Source: Chitinophaga pinensis DSM 2588
GTDB taxonomy: Bacteria > Bacteroidota > Bacteroidia > Chitinophagales > Chitinophagaceae
Direction of reading: 5' to 3'
NCBI RefSeq assembly: GCF_000024005.1
Contig: NC_013132.1
Coordinates: 2,226,001-2,290,000, forward strand
DNA length: 64,000 bases
Below the pieces are notes generated by a model. It made no database searches and was not told the DNA's origin. It worked only from the letters and a program-made list of their open reading frames with translations. Below, piece after piece: positions 24,509-33,496 of this stretch. The position numbers and the translations under genes are program-made. How positions within the stretch are numbered: the first letter of the stretch is position 1; every line of letters starts with the position of its first letter.

Positions 24509-25636
24509 TTAGATGATCTCTTTCAGTTTGGCGATCACCATATCTATTTCTTCTTTGGTGTTGTCTTTACCAAAAGAGAAACGTACGGCAATTTTGTTAG
24601 GATCGCTGTTGATGGCACGGATCACGTGAGAACCTGCATCCGCACCGGAAGTACAGGCACTGCCGCCGGAAGCGCAGATACCATTGATGTCCAGGTTGAA
24701 CAGCAACATTTCACTCTTCTCCGTTTTAGGGAAAGAAACGTTCAGTACTGTGTACAGACTGCGTCCATAGAGATCGCCATTGTAGCCCACATCAGGAATC
24801 TGCTTTTTCAGCTCATCCATCATGTACATACGCAGGTCGTTGATGTACTTGCTATGCTCGTCCATGTGCGTTGTAGCCAGTTCAAGTGCTTTTGCAAAAC
24901 CAACGATACCGTATACGTTCTCCGTACCGGCACGCATGTTACGTTCCTGTGAGCCGCCATGGATAAACGGAGATATCTTCACATTCTCATTAACGTAAAG
25001 AATACCTACGCCTTTGGGACCATTGAACTTGTGCGAAGAACCATTGATGAAGTGTACCGGCGTATTACGCAGATCAAACGGATAGTGTCCTACCGTCTGA
25101 ACGGTGTCTGAATGGAAGATCGCGTCAAACTCTTTACACAGGTTACCCACGGCATGCATATCCAGCAGGTTACCGATTTCGTTGTTGGCGTGCATTAGGC
25201 TTACCAGGCAACGCTCAGGAGAGTTGGCTAATAATTCACGGAGATGCTCCATGTCCACATGGCCGTTTGACAGCAGGCGTACATTGCTCAGCTTGATCTT
25301 TTCTTTGGAATGAGCATGTTCTACGGAGTGCAGCGTGGCGTGGTGCTCGATTTCAGAAGAGATGATGTGACGGCAGCCCAGGTTGTGTATGGCCGCACTT
25401 ACGGTCGTGTTAGTACTTTCAGTACCGCCGGAAGTAAAGAAGATCTCTCCCGGATGCGCGTTCAGGATTTTGGCTACGGATTTACGTGCGTTTTCGATGG
25501 CCAGTCTGCTCTCACGGCCGTAGGAATAGATCGAGGATGGATTTCCGAACTTCTCTGTAAGATAGGGCAGCATCACATCCAGCACTTCTTTATCCAGCGC
25601 CGTGGTGGCTGCATTATCAAAATAAATTCTTTTCAA
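24509..25636 (-). CDS. Cysteine desulfurase (NifS/IscS type)
   Basis: PLP enzyme releasing sulfur from cysteine for Fe-S cluster or tRNA thiolation work. 375 aa: start MKRIYFDNAATTALDKEVL, SSGTEST-like ETFTSGGTESTNT region (FFTSGGTESTN), EHHATLHS, PLP-Lys in GSSHKFNGPKGVG, and the active-site Cys loop ICASGGSACTSG. The SACTSG loop resembles class I NifS/IscS. It stands alone without iscU or sufBCD nearby, so its partner cannot be assigned here. Confidence 0.94.
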   Translation of the reverse strand: MKRIYFDNAATTALDKEVLDVMLPYLTEKFGNPSSIYSYGRESRLAIENARKSVAKILNAHPGEIFFTSGGTESTNTTVSAAIHNLGCRHIISSEIEHHATLHSVEHAHSKEKIKLSNVRLLSNGHVDMEHLRELLANSPERCLVSLMHANNEIGNLLDMHAVGNLCKEFDAIFHSDTVQTVGHYPFDLRNTPVHFINGSSHKFNGPKGVGILYVNENVKISPFIHGGSQERNMRAGTENVYGIVGFAKALELATTHMDEHSKYINDLRMYMMDELKKQIPDVGYNGDLYGRSLYTVLNVSFPKTEKSEMLLFNLDINGICASGGSACTSGADAGSHVIRAINSDPNKIAVRFSFGKDNTKEEIDMVIAKLKEII

Positions 25637-25779
25637 GTGATGGTGGTTTTTGATAAAAAAATGCCGTTGGCGGTCACAAATGTCTGACTTTTTTAGAAAT
25701 TAAGCTTAATGTAATATGGTACATGACATTATTGTGATGATCGGTTGTATGGAAATCCGGACGGACCATTAACATCTGA

Positions 25780-26028
25780 ACGACACAAGCCCGCATACAC
25801 AAAAGGTTATCCGAAGGGGTCTCCAGCAAGTGGATGAAGGATGTAAAGGAGATCAAGGCGCAGACTTTATGGGATGCTACACATGCTGGCGGTCAGCCGG
25901 AAGCCTATGATGCATGAATGGGCCTGGAAGATGTAGCGCCGTTGATTGCGAAACTGTTAGGGATTAAATTGAAACAGGCCGAGGATATTGTGTATCCGGG
26001 TGTACTGATACAGGAGAAAAAGAAGTAA
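25780..26028 (+). pseudogene. Decayed ORF with one in-frame TGA, family not recognised
   Basis: One frame reads about 45 codons (KRLSEGVSSKWMKDVKEIKA ... GGQPEAYDA), meets TGA at 25915-25917, and continues MGLEDVAPLIAKLLGIKLKQ ... VYPGVLIQEKKK to TAA at 26026-26028. Amphipathic spacing and residue composition look protein-like on both sides of the TGA, and TGG (Trp) is one base away, which suggests a nonsense mutation in the 3' remnant of a gene. No start codon with good context is visible upstream. Alternatively the 36-codon part after the TGA could be a small gene. Confidence 0.4.
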
Positions 26029-26047
26029 ATATAACAATAGTCTGTCT

Positions 26048-26105
26048 ATAGTCTTCTTTCGTTGATCCTTCGTTGAAAACGTAAGAATGAACGAAAGAGG
26101 ACTAT
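26048..26105. repeat. Imperfect long inverted repeat
   Basis: ATAGTCTTCTTTCGTT (26048-26063) pairs with AACGAAAGAGGACTAT (26090-26105) with one G-T pair; inside, CTTCGTT and AACGTAAG add a weaker inner stem. It could be a terminator of the lost gene, or a small mobile-element remnant. Confidence 0.5.
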
Positions 26106-26221
26106 TAATAAAAAATAAACAGGTGAGAGCGCACAGAAGCGTGGGATGTAAGGAGGGAGCTCACATGTACTTGAGGTGGACCTGAGGTGAATCTGTGGCG
26201 ACTTTGATCTGTTATAAAAGC

Positions 26222-26264
26222 AAAAGGGCTGACTGTCAGTGAGATACTTCCAGTCGGCCCTTTT
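26222..26264. terminator. Intrinsic terminator downstream of glmM
   Basis: AAAAGGGCTGACTG (26222-26235) pairs with CAGTCGGCCCTTTT (26251-26264) with one wobble. It is placed for the minus-strand glmM gene, whose stop is at 26285, and also works on the plus strand. Confidence 0.85.
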
Positions 26265-26284
26265 CTTATTTAATCAATTGATTA

Positions 26285-27676
26285 TTAGTGCATAAACTCG
26301 CGTATATCCTGCATGATACGTTTAGCGATGTTATCGGCTGTCGTTTCATTCTGGCTTTCTGCGTAGATACGGATAATCGGTTCGGTATTAGAGGTGCGTA
26401 AGTGTACCCAGTCTCTGTCGAATTCGATTTTCAGTCCGTCTTCTATATTGATTGGCTGGTTTTTGTATTTACCTCTGATTTTGTCGAAGATGGTAGCCAC
26501 ATCAACGCCTTTGTCCAGCTCTATTTTATTTTTAGAGATGAAATAATCAGGATAACTGTTGCGGAGCGCTTTCAGGTTCTTTTTGCTCAGTGCCACATGG
26601 CTCAGGAACAGACCGATACCGATCAGTGCATCGCGGCCATAATGCAGGTCGGGAACGATGATACCACCATTACCTTCACCACCGATTACGGCGTTTACTT
26701 CTTTCATTTTACGTACGACGTTCACTTCTCCAACTGCGGATGGGTGATATTCGCCGCCATTTTTCAGGGTAACGTCTTTCAGTGCCTGTGTGGAAGACAG
26801 GTTGGAAACGGTGTTACCTTTTCTGGCTTTGAGTACGTAATCAGCGACTGCCACCAGGGTGTATTCTTCGCCAAACATACCACCATCCTCGCATACGAAG
26901 CAGAGACGGTCTACGTCAGGGTCAACAGCAATACCCAGGTCAGCGTCAGCTTTGTTAACCTCATTGCTTAAAGCAGTCAGGTTTTCCGGAAGCGGCTCCG
27001 GATTGTGGCTGAAACGGCCGTTCACTTCGTCGAACAGTACGGTGATCTCTTCCACGCCAAGAGCTTTCAGCAGGGCCGGCACGAAGATAGCGCCGGTTGA
27101 ATTGACAGCATCTACCACAATTTTGAAGTTACGCGATTTAATCGCTTCAACGTCAACCAGTGGGTAGTTCAGCACCATATCAATGTGCTTCTGCATGTAA
27201 GTGTCGTCCTGTCTGTAGGAACCAAGTTTATTGACATCAGCGAAAGTAAAATCTTCGCGGGCGGCAAGGTCGAGTATAATAGCACCATCTTCTCCGGAAA
27301 TAAATTCGCCTTCAGCGTTCAGCAGTTTTAGCGCATTCCATTCTTTAGGATTGTGGCTGGCGGTAAGGATAATACCACCGGCAGCCTGCTCCGCTGTTAC
27401 TGCAATTTCAACAGTAGGAGTAGTGGAAAGGCCAAGGTCCACTACGTCCAGGCCCAATCCGTTCAAAGTAGCTACGACGAGTTGCTTTACCATTTCTCCC
27501 GAAATGCGGCCATCTCGTCCGATTACCACTTTTTTGTTGTCAGATTGTTTGAGTAGCCAGGTGCCGAATGCTGCTGTGAACTTTACAACATCAAGAGGGG
27601 AGAGACCTTCTCCAGGTTTACCTCCGATAGTTCCGCGAATACCAGAAATCGATTTGATCAGTGCCACGAATTTCAA
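26285..27676 (-). CDS. glmM: Phosphoglucosamine mutase
   Basis: Interconverts glucosamine-6- and glucosamine-1-phosphate for UDP-GlcNAc and peptidoglycan synthesis. 463 aa with four phosphohexomutase domains: SGIRGTIGG at the start, phosphoserine loop GIILTASHNPKEWNALKLL, metal loop AVDPDVDRLCFV, sugar loop GGEGNGGIIVPDLHYGRDAL, and C-terminal phosphate-binding RTSNTEPIIRIYAES. Family members usually start M-A/T-LIKSISGIRG, so the GTG at 27667 (VALIKSISGIRG) is a possible alternative start. Single gene with its own promoter and terminator. Confidence 0.92.
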   Translation of the reverse strand: MKFVALIKSISGIRGTIGGKPGEGLSPLDVVKFTAAFGTWLLKQSDNKKVVIGRDGRISGEMVKQLVVATLNGLGLDVVDLGLSTTPTVEIAVTAEQAAGGIILTASHNPKEWNALKLLNAEGEFISGEDGAIILDLAAREDFTFADVNKLGSYRQDDTYMQKHIDMVLNYPLVDVEAIKSRNFKIVVDAVNSTGAIFVPALLKALGVEEITVLFDEVNGRFSHNPEPLPENLTALSNEVNKADADLGIAVDPDVDRLCFVCEDGGMFGEEYTLVAVADYVLKARKGNTVSNLSSTQALKDVTLKNGGEYHPSAVGEVNVVRKMKEVNAVIGGEGNGGIIVPDLHYGRDALIGIGLFLSHVALSKKNLKALRNSYPDYFISKNKIELDKGVDVATIFDKIRGKYKNQPINIEDGLKIEFDRDWVHLRTSNTEPIIRIYAESQNETTADNIAKRIMQDIREFMH

Positions 27677-27691
27677 TTTTTAAAAGAAGGG

Positions 27692-27723
27692 CAAATATAA
27701 AATTACAATCAGCAAAGAACAAA
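27692..27723 (-). promoter_or_regulatory. glmM promoter
   Basis: On the minus strand TTTG (27723-27720), a 20-nt spacer and TATATTTG (27699-27692) exactly match TTTG-N20-TAnnTTTG. The predicted start near 27685 gives a very short leader before the ATG at 27676, or about 18 nt before the alternative GTG at 27667. Confidence 0.65.
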
Positions 27724-27853
27724 TGAATTAATGTATTACGTTGTCTGAGAGTGACATATTAAAATAAAAGAATGTATTAAAGTTTTAATGTGGGCTAATT
27801 ATGCAGGGGTTAGGAAACTTTGGACCGTTTTTCTTTAATGCCGCAGTTTAGCA

Positions 27854-27861
27854 TACTTTTG
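27854..27861 (+). promoter_or_regulatory. Possible -7 element upstream of the LTA-synthase-like gene
   Basis: TACTTTTG matches TAnnTTTG exactly, 31 nt before the preferred ATG at 27892. No good TTTG lies at the usual spacing, so this is a tentative call. Confidence 0.35.
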
Positions 27862-27891
27862 CATGTCAAATTAATCAACAGCTACGTTTAC

Positions 27892-29904
27892 ATGAAATAT
27901 TTATGGAAGAGTATACCCAGGTATATTCGGTATGTGATCGTTCAAGTCTTATTCCTGTACCTTTTCATGGTCGTTTTCCGCCTGGTCTTCTTTCTTTTCT
28001 TCTTTAAGACTACTGTTACAGGCAACGCACCTATCCTGAAAGCCTGGAGTCTGGGGTTAAAGTTCGATATGCGACTTGCCCTGATCCTGGGGGTACCTAT
28101 CTTACTCACCGCTTTTATTGCCCGGAACCATTTTTTCACCAAAGCAGCCATCCGCAGACCCCTGTTTGTATACCTTTTCATTGTATACCTGGTCCTGACC
28201 CTGGGGTACGTGTTTGACCTGGGGCATTACGCTTACCTGGGATTACGCATGGATCCGACTGTTACGCGTTTTCTGGCTTATGGTGAACGTGCAGACAATG
28301 CACGGATGTTATGGCAGAGCTACCCCGTGATTCGTACCCTGATCGGCATTGGTTTATTCCTTTTCCTGATCACCATACAGTTTACCCGTTCCTACTACCG
28401 GATGGGAAAAGAACCGGCGGTAAAGCTGGGAAACTGGAAATATACGGGTTGGCTGGCATCTATGGTGATCCTGTTTGCGGCAGGTATCTATGCCAATGTT
28501 GCTTATTTCCCGCTCCGTTGGAGTCAGGCGATGTTTACCAAGGATAACGGTGTCACCAGTCTGTCCCTGAATCCGATATTATATTATATATCCAATATGT
28601 CCGTACAAAAGGACACTTACGATATTCCCAAGACGAAGGAGTACTATCCAGTCATAGCGGATTATCTGAAGATAGACCAGCCCAATGTGGATAAACTGGA
28701 TTTTGTACGGAACATACCTGGCAGAGAGGGTAAAAAAATGAACGTGGTACTGGTTATGCTGGAATCGACCGGCGCAGCTATCACGAGTATGTATAATAAC
28801 CCGATGATGCCGACGCCTAATATGAAACAACTGGCGGACAGCGGTATTCTTTTCAATAATTTCTTTGTACCTGCCATCAGTACGGCCAGAACCGTGTACG
28901 GGGTAACAACGGGACTGCCGGATATCACCCTGACCAAAACAGCTTCCCGTCATCCGCAGATGGTTGATCAGCGGGTGGTAATGGACCAGTTTCAGGGGTA
29001 TGAAAAGCTGTATCTGCTGGGGGGAAATACGAACTGGGCAAACATCAGGGCGGTATTTACCAACAATGTTGAAGGCATTAAGATCTTTGAGGAAGGCTAT
29101 TATAAGGCGCCTAAGGCAGACGTCTGGGGCGTATCTGACTTTGACCTCATCACAGAAGCAGACGAGATCTTCCGGGATGCGAATATACGGCAAAAGCCTT
29201 TTGTCGCATTTCTTCAGCTGGCGGACAATCACCCGCCATATACCACTACAAAAGGAAGGGGCGATTTTAAGAAGGTGACGGAGAAGGACATTGACATGGA
29301 GAAATTCAAAAAGGCCGGTTTTGTGTCGATGGAACAGTTTAATGCTATCCGTTATGAGGACTATAATGTGGGGCATCTGATGGAACTGGCAAAGCAAGGC
29401 GGTTACCTGGACAATACTATTTTTATCATGTTCGGCGACCATAACTGTACGCTCAATCCGTATCATTTTATGCCGACGCCGGAGTATGAACTGATCAGTG
29501 GAGGCGTACATGCAGCCTGCTTTATTTACTGTCCGGCCCTGGTGAAACCACAGGTAGTAAACTATGCGGTTAGCCTGGTGGATATTTATCCCACAATGGC
29601 AAAACTGGCAGGGATACCGTTTAAAAACTATACCCTCGGACAGGATATGCTGGATACTACCCTTACCAGCCGTTATGCTTTTGCTACTTATCTAAAAAAT
29701 CTGCAAACGCATATTTCACTGATCGGCCAGCGCTATCAGTATGAAATTAATACCTACACGCAGAAATCTTACCTGTATGATATGCAGGGAGATCCGCTGA
29801 AAGATGTGAAACAACAAAATCCGGATACTGCCAAAGCACTCGATAATTTAACGCGGGCTTTTTACGAAAGCACCCGATATTTGATGTTTAACAATAAAAA
29901 ATAG
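27892..29904 (+). CDS. LTA synthase family phosphoglycerol/phosphoethanolamine transferase-like membrane protein
   Basis: About 670 aa from ATG 27892 (MKYLWKSIPRYIRY); a TTG 72 bases earlier is the longest alternative. Five N-terminal transmembrane helices precede a sulfatase-fold periplasmic domain: VVLVMLESTGAAITSMYN (metal-binding Glu), AISTARTVYGVTTGLP (catalytic Thr), GGNTNWANIRAVF, QLADNHPPY, and IMFGDHNCTLNPYHF (metal Asp-His). Gram-negative homologues transfer phosphoglycerol or phosphoethanolamine to glycans or lipids; the substrate here is unknown. The following methyltransferase and PAP2 genes may be co-transcribed. Confidence 0.87.
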   Translation: MKYLWKSIPRYIRYVIVQVLFLYLFMVVFRLVFFLFFFKTTVTGNAPILKAWSLGLKFDMRLALILGVPILLTAFIARNHFFTKAAIRRPLFVYLFIVYLVLTLGYVFDLGHYAYLGLRMDPTVTRFLAYGERADNARMLWQSYPVIRTLIGIGLFLFLITIQFTRSYYRMGKEPAVKLGNWKYTGWLASMVILFAAGIYANVAYFPLRWSQAMFTKDNGVTSLSLNPILYYISNMSVQKDTYDIPKTKEYYPVIADYLKIDQPNVDKLDFVRNIPGREGKKMNVVLVMLESTGAAITSMYNNPMMPTPNMKQLADSGILFNNFFVPAISTARTVYGVTTGLPDITLTKTASRHPQMVDQRVVMDQFQGYEKLYLLGGNTNWANIRAVFTNNVEGIKIFEEGYYKAPKADVWGVSDFDLITEADEIFRDANIRQKPFVAFLQLADNHPPYTTTKGRGDFKKVTEKDIDMEKFKKAGFVSMEQFNAIRYEDYNVGHLMELAKQGGYLDNTIFIMFGDHNCTLNPYHFMPTPEYELISGGVHAACFIYCPALVKPQVVNYAVSLVDIYPTMAKLAGIPFKNYTLGQDMLDTTLTSRYAFATYLKNLQTHISLIGQRYQYEINTYTQKSYLYDMQGDPLKDVKQQNPDTAKALDNLTRAFYESTRYLMFNNKK

Positions 29905-29927
29905 AGCTTTGGGGCGTTCATCTGATC

Positions 29928-30695
29928 ATGGAAGTTTTTAATGAATTAGCAGTGGAAATACAAAAACATTGGTTTAAAGACTGGTTCAATTCTCCTTACT
30001 ATCACCTGTTATATAGCAACAGGGATACAGCGGAAGCAGCAGCGTTCATCGACAAGCTCCTGCATTATCTGCGTCCGCCTGCTAATGCAACCATGCTGGA
30101 TGTGGCCTGTGGTACAGGCCGTCATTCCAGTTATCTGGCATCCAAAGGGTATACTGTAACAGGTATAGATCTTTCTATCCGCAGTGTCAATATTGCGAAG
30201 AAGCTGGAAAATGAACATCTCAGCTTTTTTCAGCATGACATGCGTCTGCCATTCAGGGTGAACTATTTTGATATTGTATTTAACTTTTTTACCAGCTTTG
30301 GTTATTTTGATACCGCACGTGAGAACGAGAATGCGCTGCGGACAATGAAAAATGCGCTGAAACCGGGCGGCAGACTGGTACTGGACTATCTGAACAGTCC
30401 CTATGTAGCAGCTAACCTGGTGCCAAATGAAGTCAAAGAGAAAGGAGATGTGGTATTTGACATTGTGCGGGAGATCAATGATGGCAAATTCCAGAAGCAG
30501 ATCAACATACTGGACCGTGCGCGCCTGCAAAGGACGACATTTACCGAGAATGTAAGCGCTTTTACACTGTCAGACTTTGAAGAGATGTTTGCCCGCCAGG
30601 GTTTACAGATAACGGACATTTTTGGAGACTATCATTTTAATAGTTACGATGAACAGCATTCACCGAGACTGATCATCATTGCTGCAAAACAATAG
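29928..30695 (+). CDS. Class I SAM-dependent methyltransferase
   Basis: 255 aa. Motif I MLDVACGTGRHSSYLASKG with acidic motif VTGIDLS, motif II region DIVFNFFTSFGYF, and motif III LKPGGRLVLDYLN. The substrate cannot be inferred. It lies 23 nt after the LTA-synthase-like gene and 2 nt before a PAP2 phosphatase, suggesting an operon. Confidence 0.85.
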   Translation: MEVFNELAVEIQKHWFKDWFNSPYYHLLYSNRDTAEAAAFIDKLLHYLRPPANATMLDVACGTGRHSSYLASKGYTVTGIDLSIRSVNIAKKLENEHLSFFQHDMRLPFRVNYFDIVFNFFTSFGYFDTARENENALRTMKNALKPGGRLVLDYLNSPYVAANLVPNEVKEKGDVVFDIVREINDGKFQKQINILDRARLQRTTFTENVSAFTLSDFEEMFARQGLQITDIFGDYHFNSYDEQHSPRLIIIAAKQ

Positions 30696-30697
30696 CC

Positions 30698-31276
30698 ATG
30701 CTGGAAAGACTGCTTAGACTGGATTACAAACTATTTTTTCATATTAACAATGTATGGCAGCATCCTGTACTGGACGCTATCATACCCTGGCTACGGGAAC
30801 CTTATGTATGGGCGCCGCTCTATCTGTTCCTGTTGCTGTTTGTAACGATCAACTATGGATGGAAAGGGTTCTGGTGGATCGTATTTTTCCTGATCACTTT
30901 CGGTCTGGCAGACCAGTCCAGCTTGTTTATCAAGGATGCGGTGGGCAGGTTAAGACCTTGTCGCGATCCTCTGATGCAGCATTTTGTAAGAGTACTGGTG
31001 GTATACTGTCCGGGCAGTGGTAGTTTTACCTCTTCCCATGCTGCCAATCACTTTGCAGTAGGCACTTTTTGTTTCTTCACTTTCAGGCAGATCTCTAAAT
31101 GGTTTGCCGCTATGTTTTTTGTCTGGGCCGCAGTAATCTGTTATGCACAGGTCTATGTAGGCGTTCATTACCCCTTGGATGTGTTAGGCGGAGGCCTGCT
31201 GGGACTCTTCCTTGGAAGCATGAGTGGCAGTTTTTTCCAACGGCGTATCAGACTGGAACCTGAATTAGCAACATGA
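30698..31276 (+). CDS. PAP2 superfamily membrane phosphatase
   Basis: 192 aa with about five transmembrane helices. The three PAP2 motifs are visible: KDAVGRLRPCRDP, GSFTSSHAANHFA, and QVYVGVHYPLDVLGG (catalytic His). Family members dephosphorylate undecaprenyl pyrophosphate or phosphatidic-type lipids at the membrane. It overlaps the ZIP gene by 4 nt (ATGA). Confidence 0.92.
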   Translation: MLERLLRLDYKLFFHINNVWQHPVLDAIIPWLREPYVWAPLYLFLLLFVTINYGWKGFWWIVFFLITFGLADQSSLFIKDAVGRLRPCRDPLMQHFVRVLVVYCPGSGSFTSSHAANHFAVGTFCFFTFRQISKWFAAMFFVWAAVICYAQVYVGVHYPLDVLGGGLLGLFLGSMSGSFFQRRIRLEPELAT

Positions 31277-32004
31277 ACTGGATCTTTTTATTAATTGTAT
31301 TACTGGCTACCTTAGTCGGGGGCCTTATTCCGATGGTGGTGAAACGGGTAAACCCTAATTTCCCCATTTACATGCTGGCATTTACCGGCGCCTGCCTGTT
31401 CGGGATCACTATCATGCACCTCTTGCCGGAAGTGTATCATGAACTGGGTCATCAGGCGGGTATCTATATCGTACTGGGCTTTTTCCTGCAGGTAGCACTG
31501 CAAACGCTGTCACACGGTACGGAACACGGGCATACCCATGTTCCGACGGATAAACATCAGCATGTGCATCTGGCGCCCTTGCTGTTGGGATTGTCTATAC
31601 ACGCCTTTATGGAGGGAATTCCACTGGGATTCCGTTTTCATGATCAGGCTGCACTGTCCTCCCTGGTAATCGGGGTAGCGGCGCATAAACTACCGGAGGC
31701 TTTTACCCTGATAACGGTCATGGTACACGCACATCAGCGGGCGCCTAAACTCTGGCGGATCCTGATACTGTTTTCACTGGTAACACCGGCAGCAGCTTTA
31801 CTGGCTTCAGAACTGGGCGCGCATTCTGCATTTATTTCCAGTTTTACCGCCTATATTGTGGCGCTGGTAATAGGGGCCTTTTTGCACATTTCTACCACCA
31901 TTTTTTACGAAAGCGGTACCAAACACCATGAGCTGAGCTACCGCAAGGTACTGGCGATAGCGGGAGGTCTGGTTTTAGCATTTCTTACCTTAATATTTGA
32001 ATAA
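31273..32004 (+). CDS. ZIP family divalent metal transporter
   Basis: 243 aa with about seven to eight membrane helices. The metal site helices are LGLSIHAFMEGIPLGF and VAAHKLPEAFTL. A His-rich cytoplasmic loop, HGTEHGHTHVPTDKHQHVH, lies between helices three and four, as in ZIP proteins importing zinc or iron. The start overlaps the PAP2 stop. Confidence 0.92.
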   Translation: MNWIFLLIVLLATLVGGLIPMVVKRVNPNFPIYMLAFTGACLFGITIMHLLPEVYHELGHQAGIYIVLGFFLQVALQTLSHGTEHGHTHVPTDKHQHVHLAPLLLGLSIHAFMEGIPLGFRFHDQAALSSLVIGVAAHKLPEAFTLITVMVHAHQRAPKLWRILILFSLVTPAAALLASELGAHSAFISSFTAYIVALVIGAFLHISTTIFYESGTKHHELSYRKVLAIAGGLVLAFLTLIFE

Positions 32005-32028
32005 TTCTTTATTTTTAGGCTTTTAAAC

Positions 32029-33330
32029 ATGGAAGTCGTCGTCATTATCCTCATCCTTATTCTACTAAATGGCTTATTCTCAATGTCCGAGATTGCCATG
32101 GAATACGCTCGTAAAGCAAGGCTTGAATATCTGGCCAATAGAGGGGATGAAAAGGCAAAGGCAGCACTCAAGCTGGCCAGCAATCCGGACAGGTTTCTTT
32201 CTACTGTCCAGGTAGGAATTACACTTATCAGCATTTTAATAGGCGTTTTATCAGGTATCAGCCTCAAGCCGGACCTGGCGTCTTATATTTCCGGCTATCC
32301 TCAGCTGACTGCATATAGCGATGGCATTGCTATCACGATTATCGTGGTGGTAGTGACCTATTTTACGTTGGTGATAGGAGAACTGGTGCCTAAACGTCTG
32401 GGCATCCTGCGGCCGGAATCGATAGCCCGTCAGATGGCGGGCCCGATGAAATGGATGGCAATAGTCACCTCTCCTTTTATCTGGCTGCTGACCATTTTTA
32501 CCAATTTCCTGGTGAATATCTTCAATCTGAAGCCAACTGTGGACAGTAATGCCACGGAGGAAGAGATCAAAGCGCTGATCAACGAAGGGGCAACTTCCGG
32601 CGCTATTGAAGAGACTGAACAGGAGATCATTGAGCGTGTATTTCACCTGGGAGACAGGAATATCACCTCACTGATGACCCACCGTACAGATATCGTATGG
32701 CTGGACGTGAATGATCCCAAAGAAATTATCCGCAGTAAGATATTTGAGAGTCCGCACTCCGTGTATCCTGTCTGTGATGATGAAATTGATAATATACGCG
32801 GTATTATTTCCATCAAGGATCTTTATATGGCAGCGGCTGATAATGTGCATGCACTGGCCCCTATCATGAAAAAGCCCCTGTTTGTACCCGAAAATAACTC
32901 TGCTTACCAGGTACTGGAAAAATTCAAGGAAACACAGAGTCATGCTGCGTTTATCGTTGATGAATATGGTACATTCCTGGGAATGATCACCCTGAACGAT
33001 ATCCTTGAAGCGATTGTGGGCGATATGCCGGAAACCGGACAAGATGATGATTATGAGATCGTTCGCAGGGAAGATGGTTCCTATCTGGTAGATGGTCAGA
33101 TCCCTTTCTATGACTTCCTCAGCAAATTTGACAAGGAAGACTGGATGGCGGAATTTGAGCAGGAATTTGACACGATGGCCGGGTTTATCCTGCATCACCA
33201 GGAGCATATTCCAAAAATCGGGGAGAAGTTTGCCTGGAGAGGATTTACTTTTGAAATCGTTGATATGGACGCCCATCGTATTGATAAAGTACTGGTAGAG
33301 GCGCCGGAAGAAGATATTGAAGAAGGCTGA
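32029..33330 (+). CDS. CorC/HlyC-type (CNNM) membrane protein with CBS pair
   Basis: 433 aa. N-terminal DUF21 membrane domain (about 1-190: LILLNGLFSMSEIAME, TVQVGITLISILIGVLSG, VTYFTLVIGELVPKRLG), two CBS domains (about 205-330: MTHRTDIVWLD, VYPVCDDEIDNIRGII, AAFIVDEYGTFLGMITLNDI), and C-terminal CorC_HlyC domain (about 345-425, DMAGFILHHQEHIPKIGE-like). Relatives export Mg2+ or related ions; the hemolysin name is historical. It is 24 nt after the ZIP gene. Confidence 0.92.
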   Translation: MEVVVIILILILLNGLFSMSEIAMEYARKARLEYLANRGDEKAKAALKLASNPDRFLSTVQVGITLISILIGVLSGISLKPDLASYISGYPQLTAYSDGIAITIIVVVVTYFTLVIGELVPKRLGILRPESIARQMAGPMKWMAIVTSPFIWLLTIFTNFLVNIFNLKPTVDSNATEEEIKALINEGATSGAIEETEQEIIERVFHLGDRNITSLMTHRTDIVWLDVNDPKEIIRSKIFESPHSVYPVCDDEIDNIRGIISIKDLYMAAADNVHALAPIMKKPLFVPENNSAYQVLEKFKETQSHAAFIVDEYGTFLGMITLNDILEAIVGDMPETGQDDDYEIVRREDGSYLVDGQIPFYDFLSKFDKEDWMAEFEQEFDTMAGFILHHQEHIPKIGEKFAWRGFTFEIVDMDAHRIDKVLVEAPEEDIEEG

Positions 33331-33360
33331 GCACACATACCATAATTGGAGAACGCATTG

Positions 33361-33440
33361 GTTACGAATTGTAAACAGGCAAAGTACGTAGGTTTATCAT
33401 GCTTATAAATTACGTAGTTCACCGTTTGTAATTCGTAATT
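33361..33440. repeat. Imperfect inverted repeat carrying the ammonia-lyase promoter
   Basis: GTTACGAATTGTAAAC (33361-33376) faces GTTTGTAATTCGTAATT (33424-33440) with two mismatches in 15, and inner TACGTA motifs repeat the symmetry. The AATTACGAATT core resembles a variant of the TTAGGAATT elements found elsewhere in the window. The right arm contains the TTTG element of the downstream promoter. Confidence 0.5.
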
Positions 33441-33457
33441 GTTTTTTGCTAATTTTG
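33425..33457 (+). promoter_or_regulatory. Promoter of the aromatic ammonia-lyase gene (pigment cluster)
   Basis: TTTG at 33425-33428, a 21-nt spacer and TAATTTTG at 33450-33457 exactly match the Bacteroidota consensus. Transcription would start near 33464, about 33 nt before the ATG. This is the first promoter of the pigment cluster. Confidence 0.75.
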
Positions 33458-33496
33458 AGCACTTTTTTACATAATCAAATAATTTAATTTAAGATA

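Larger units (their letters stand above)
25637..26284. other. Gene-poor 648-base stretch between cysteine desulfurase and glmM
   Basis: No intact gene was found. The stretch holds a decayed ORF (25780-26028), a long imperfect inverted repeat (26048-26105) and the glmM terminator (26222-26264). The 60-codon minus-strand ORF at 25674-25856 has no recognisable family and is probably chance. Confidence 0.6.

Noticed and set aside
25674..25856. 60-codon minus-strand ORF after the cysteine desulfurase
   Set aside because: No motif, no promoter, in decayed DNA; treated as chance.
28579..29511. 310-codon minus-strand ORF
   Set aside because: Lies within the LTA-synthase-like gene; a shadow frame with His/Arg-rich low-meaning sequence.
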